NCBI GenBank assembly: GCA_002794775.1
Contig: NBAY01000115.1
Coordinates: forward strand, 21,313-85,312
Direction of reading: 5' to 3'
Length of the DNA stretch: 64,000 nt
From: Porodaedalea pini
Lineage: Eukaryota > Basidiomycota > Agaricomycetes > Hymenochaetales > Hymenochaetaceae
In this document: piece by piece, positions 59,901 to 64,000 of the stretch
Numbering within the stretch: position 1 is the first letter of the stretch
How the letters are laid out: each line of letters opens with the position of its first letter
Notes under the pieces: model-generated
What the model saw: the letters and a program-made list of their open reading frames with translations, nothing else
Database searches by the model: none
Told to the model about the DNA's origin: nothing
Program-made: the position numbers and the translations under genes

Positions 59901-61434
59901 CGGTCAGCAGATCCCGAGTCGTTTCCCATTCCAGTTTCGTCACGTTTCACGTCGCTCGAGAGGAGGCAGGTCATCCGTTGGGACCCAACAGTCAAGGAGC
60001 AACTCGAACAAGACGAGCTCCGCTTCCTACGGCGCGAGCCATGCGTCGAGGACAGCAAGTACTTCCGATAGGCGGCGGGAGAGTCAGCTCTCAGATAGCC
60101 CTTGGAGTCAAAGTCAGAGGAGCCCCGATGCAAGCGCGGTGCAGTCGCCAGTTAGTCCTCGTGACGTCGGGACGGGAAGCTCTGGCTTCGGTTCTCCGGT
60201 GAGCGGTGGCCATCTCGGAAGCCAGAGCCCTATCCCAATGCCGCCTCGTGCGGCCCACAAGGAGCGACGTCAGCGTGCAAGCTTGCCGACTCTGCCCGTC
60301 TCCGCGCTTCCTGCCGCGTATGCGCGAGTCCGCGACCGTTCGAGGACGTTGAGCGGGGGCACGCAGGGCTCTGTGGGGCTTAACCTCAGCCCGCATCCGC
60401 AGTACGAGAGCAGTGGCGCCGAGGAGGAACATGATGTCGATGCTGCGGGCGAGTTTGGCATGCTGACAGACCCGGAAGCGGAAGGCAGTCAGGAAGAGGC
60501 TGAGAGAGAGGACAGTGTCGGGCTTCTCTCAGGCGGACCCTCGCCTCGGTCTTCGCTCGGGATGCTGAGGAGCCGAAGCAATCTTTCTCTAACGAACTTG
60601 AATCTCGGTGTCCCCCATTCGCGAAGGAGTAGACACAGCTCTGCATCTTCGGTTAGCAATAGCCGAAGCAGTCGGGGCTCGCGCTCTGTTTCTCTGTCGG
60701 GCTCAGGCTCTCATGGTGCCTCGGCGCGCTCAAGGAGCGCCTCAGCACAGGCGCGTTCGCGTGCACAGTCACTGATACAGAGTATAGGCGCGGCCAGTCG
60801 ATCGAACGTCAGCATCGAGATGGGAATGCGCTCAAGGGCCAGCTCACTGGCTCGGCTTTCAGAAGTCCCTTCGGTCCACCGCCGCTCGGGCGACTCTGGT
60901 GCTGGATCATTCTCAGGTGCTTCGAACGCGGCCTCGCCGTCGCAACACCGTGTCAACCCGGAAGACTACACCTTTGGCCAGCCTATAAGGCTCAGAGTTG
61001 ACTCGGGAAGCGAAGGCGAACGCAGGCAGGCTGGACAGTCTCCGCGCGAGCGTTCTCCGCCTTCAAGGCGGGTATCTAGGCAAGGGGCACCGGTGCCTGA
61101 GCCTGAGCCTGAGCCTGCGCAGACGGTGCGCGAATCGCATTCCCGAGCCTCCGGTCTTGCGCCTTCCGAGCACTCGCAGCAGACCATGCAGCAGCGTGCT
61201 GTCGCGTCAGCGGCTCCAGCATCTTCGACTCTCCCAATCCCGACGTCGGGTTCTCGGCCGTTGCACGGAGGACCATCGTTCATCAGCTCCGCGCACGAAT
61301 CGTTCATTACGCGTCCGACATCGCACGAGGGCTCTTCTGATACTCCCGGAAATACGCCGTCGAGTTATGGAACGGCCACTTATGACCCTGAGGATGTACA
61401 TGGCCATCAAGGCGGCGGATGGCGACCCGCGTAA
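56944..61434 (+). CDS. Large multi-pass membrane protein with Ser-rich tail, unknown function
   Basis: Exons are 56944-58022, 58080-58261 and 58502-61434, giving 1,397 residues. The first 330 residues are Pro/Ser/Arg-rich. Five hydrophobic segments follow: IWVYGLVVLQTFF, AYGICWLFWVVGIVLLYEVV, APAYNIVCMTSFVNFCFF, VALLLPRAALCVAILLAF and VLLANVAWAAWRVLILLISW. The C-terminal 700 residues are low-complexity, with an acidic run near residue 855 and many Ser/Arg/Gly blocks. The second intron is 240 bp, long for this window, and may hide a small exon. Similar basidiomycete proteins usually remain uncharacterised. The chosen start follows a TATA box closely. The protein may be a heavily phosphorylated scaffold in an internal membrane, but this is a guess. 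Confidence 0.75.
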
Positions 61435-62263
61435 AATTTCCACATCGAAAGTCAAGTCTTCTTGTGGTCTATGTTTTTCTTCAATGTCAATTCCCTCACC
61501 TCGTTCATGTAATGAAATCTGCGACGACGTTATACGGACCTGAATTCTAATGCCGTTGTTCAATCCCTGTTCCCATCACTATTTTGTGGATTTCGCTGTA
61601 CACCACATTTACCTTCTGCTTCCATCTTTTCACCCCTTTGTCTCCCCCCCCTTCGACACAACTCGGTGTTCATTTGTGTTCCGGACTTCGACATTCACCA
61701 ATGCCCATTTATCTGTAGACATCATTTGTATTTCATTGATACATTATTTCTCTAGTTGTTCCGCCCACTCTTGCCTTACTTCTCCTTCGCCTAATGACCG
61801 TCAGTATGTCCTATCCCACCATCCCCGAAACCCCCGGCGATACATTCTAACCATCTCACTATTAGTACTATGTTTTCATTTCTTGAATTGCAGGGTTGAA
61901 CGCAGTACGAATAATCACTGAAATATGATTTCTTGCTTCCTTTTTTTCCTTTTATCTGCAAAGTGAACTTCACGCTTCTGAATCTGATGTTTTTTGGGCT
62001 CAGAAAGAGCCTATTGAGGAAGTATGGACTAGTGGGTCTCCGAACCTGGAAGTCTGTCTGTGATTCGCTCTCTTCGATGTGTCTGTGTCTTTTTGTTGTT
62101 ACTCTACTCTGCAAACTTGCTAGTTGTCTGAATCTGGTACATGCTACTTGGGTTCTACAGATAATATGCAAACAAACACATTCTGGACGACTTGTAAGGC
62201 TGATAATTCGAATGATTTCGTGACAAAGTCCTAAATAAAAAATCTCGCCAGACAATGTCCGAA
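61435..62263. other. Intergenic, 3' of the membrane protein
   Basis: T-rich and AT-rich sequence with no supported gene. Confidence 0.5.
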
Positions 62264-62363
62264 GGGTACATGGTGTAGTTGGTTTATCACGCTCTGCTTA
62301 GCATATCATGTGTTTAATGTGACGTATGCGAGAGGTGTCCGGTTCAAATTCCGGATGTATCCA
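62264..62363 (+). tRNA. Probable tRNA-Ala (AGC) with an intron
   Basis: Acceptor stem GGGTACA pairs with TGTATCC, discriminator A at 62363. The A box TGGTGTAGTTGG and B box GGTTCAAATTCC are present, and the TΨC stem TCCGG/CCGGA is perfect. The anticodon arm reads CTCTGC-TTAGCA with the 3' half TGCGAGAGG, as in tRNA-Ala(AGC), interrupted after position 37 by about 23 nt (62304-62326), the usual place for a tRNA intron. One extra T bulges the anticodon stem, so it could be a decaying copy. Confidence 0.68.
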
Positions 62364-63042
62364 GAGTAGTAATCTGAGCTTTTTGGATGTATGGGTTTCT
62401 TCACATGCAAAGTGACCCTTATAATATTCAAGGTTAAACTGGGTATAAACAAAAAAAGGAAAAAAAAAGGGATGGGTGTTTATTGCATTGTTTTCAAACT
62501 TAAGGGTTCAATGGTGAGATTAGTCCAGATTCTCAGAGAGAAAGTTCAAGAAATAGACAGTCTGTGTAAGGCAGTATAGAGTGATGTGAGTACTGAGTAA
62601 CTGACTACCTGTGTAGATGGCTGCTTCAAGGACCGTAACAGCTGGCTGTCTACATGATTATGGTATGCGAAAACATATGCGCGTCGGAGGCATAACCCAT
62701 TTTCAGCTCCATGTGGACTCGGATCGTCCGCGACGCGTCATGGACAAGAATCGCGTGACGTCATATCGTTTTGCTGGTGATTTCACCATTCTCGCAACGA
62801 GTATAAGTACAAGGCGCAAACGCCAACACGACAGCAGCAGCACGACACAGATGGGACGTGAACCAATCTCTGCTTTGCATATCCCCCTTCGCTTGCGATG
62901 GGGAGACATAAGTGGCTTTGCCCTCCCGTCTCGTCATCTTCTGCTTTGATCTCATCTACCAGATGATTCAAATATTCATCATCCTGCTTTTCAAGCCTGT
63001 CAGTCGTAGTCGATATTGTTCCTCAAAGAACTCGACTCTGAC
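62364..63042. other. Intergenic between tRNA and FMO-like gene
   Basis: No supported gene. The open frame 62617-62949 runs into the FMO promoter and has no motif. GTATAAGTA at about 62800 may be its TATA-like element. Confidence 0.45.
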
Positions 63043-64000
63043 ATGGCTTTCAAACAGCATCCTCCGAAGGATGAGGAACAGCCCTCTTCGAAGCCATTTG
63101 GACGTATAGGCCGTCATCGGTGCAGGGTTAACAGGTGTCTCGACCGCTGCGTACGTTCGATCAAGCTATACTCTCTACACTAGCATTCTTAACTGCTACT
63201 CCTGCAGTCATTGCATTGCTCACAATTTTGACGTTACGCTCTACGACAGTATGCACCACCATCAAGCTGTTTACTCGTCGCGACACTAACGCTGTTTGCT
63301 TAGAAAACGAGTCTGTGGGCGGCATTTGGTCGCACGTAAACTCCACCTCCGGACTTCAGATCAATTCTCTTATATATCGTTTTCACCCTGCTGTTTTCTG
63401 GCGTGAGGATTTCCGAAACGTGATGAGATCCTAGGAGGTCAGCACTTCCAGGGCCTTTTATTCCTGTGCGAGAATGACATTGATCTCTTCAGAAATTACC
63501 CGCATATGGGAAGAGTACAAGCTTGGACTCGCGTACCAAACTCGGTGTCCGTGCTTTTTGTTTTGGTCTCATCCTTCCGCTTACGATGGGTTTGTAGACT
63601 GAAGTAGTCAAAGTCGAACGCGTGCCAGGAACTGGTCCTGTCACACAGGAGTCCGAGTCCAAAGAATCTTCCAGCTCTCCGCCACGCTCCCTATGGCGTG
63701 TCTACACCTCGACCAACGATGAGCCGGATGGACCCTTCGACGCGGTCGTCTGCACCATCGGAACGTGTGGAGACCCCATACACGTCTCTTTCGACGGTAT
63801 AGATGACTTCGAGAAATCCGGCGGACGTGTCGTTCATTCGAGCGCGAGCTCGACTCAGCTTGGTACGGATGGCGAAGATACCGGTGATGGTGACGAAGAC
63901 AAGAAAGACGGCCGGGACGACAGGAGGAGCGAGTCTGGGGAGGGCCCGGATATGGGCTCAGTTGATAATTTAACTCAGACGCAGCCGGAAGGGGGTGTAA
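63043..64000 (+). CDS. FMO-like flavin-dependent oxidoreductase (5' part, frame breaks)
   Basis: The gene continues beyond the right edge. The N-terminal FAD Rossmann motif IAVIGAGLTGVSTAA is followed by AHNFDVTLYD, then GGIWSHVNSTSGLQINSLIY, ITRIWEEYKLGLAYQTR and FDAVVCTIGTCGDP, the layout of fungal flavin-containing monooxygenases. Probable introns: 63151-63207, 63249-63303, 63438-63492 and 63545-63597. Three places are off by one base: an extra G at 63109-63110 before AVIGAG, a missing base near 63418 before RDEILG, and the join at 63545/63598. After RVVHSS comes an unusual run of Asp/Glu/Lys-rich residues. It is either a young pseudogene or has base-call errors in short homopolymers. If intact it would hydroxylate or N/S-oxidise small substrates using NADPH and O2. 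Confidence 0.7.

Overview
The window looks like genomic DNA of an agaricomycete-type basidiomycete fungus. The genes are broken by many short introns (about 50-75 bp), there are two class I hydrophobin genes, a DUF6534-type membrane protein family is duplicated in tandem, and the retrotransposons are Ty3/gypsy chromoviruses. All exon joins below were read by hand from splice signals and frame.

Layout. 1-4 kb: the 3' part of a STE24-type CAAX protease, then a convergent PTC7-like PP2C phosphatase. 4.5-24.9 kb: one copy of a DUF6534-type gene, destroyed by about 18 kb of transposons. It holds two 850-bp fold-back elements and one large TIR element. The large element contains a TA-flanked TIR element, which contains gypsy element 1, which contains gypsy element 2. 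The core of the large element also carries a decayed prolyl-tRNA synthetase fragment and another palindromic element. 25.8-27.9 kb: the second, far less damaged DUF6534 copy. 28.2-29.4 kb: a SWAP/SURP-type splicing factor. 30.4 and 43.6 kb: two hydrophobins, separated by a gene-poor stretch, a TA-type MITE interrupted by a young gypsy element (element 3), and a TAA-flanked Harbinger-like MITE. 44.8-49.1 kb: aldehyde dehydrogenase and a ZIP metal transporter. 49.7-52.6 kb: a small coiled-coil protein and an unrecognised gene. 54.4-61.4 kb: an NTF2-like protein and a very large multi-pass membrane protein. 62.3 kb: a probable intron-containing tRNA-Ala. 63.0 kb to the right edge: an FMO-like oxidoreductase with frame breaks.

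The single-copy genes are ordinary housekeeping or cell-surface genes, and no metabolic cluster is evident. The main interest is in the mobile DNA. Target-site duplications resolve the nesting order exactly. The gypsy family carries a conserved -1 frameshift signal (GGGUUUU plus a stem-loop) at its gag-pol junction. A host tRNA-synthetase fragment has been captured inside a DNA transposon. Several introns across the window appear to use GC rather than GT donors.
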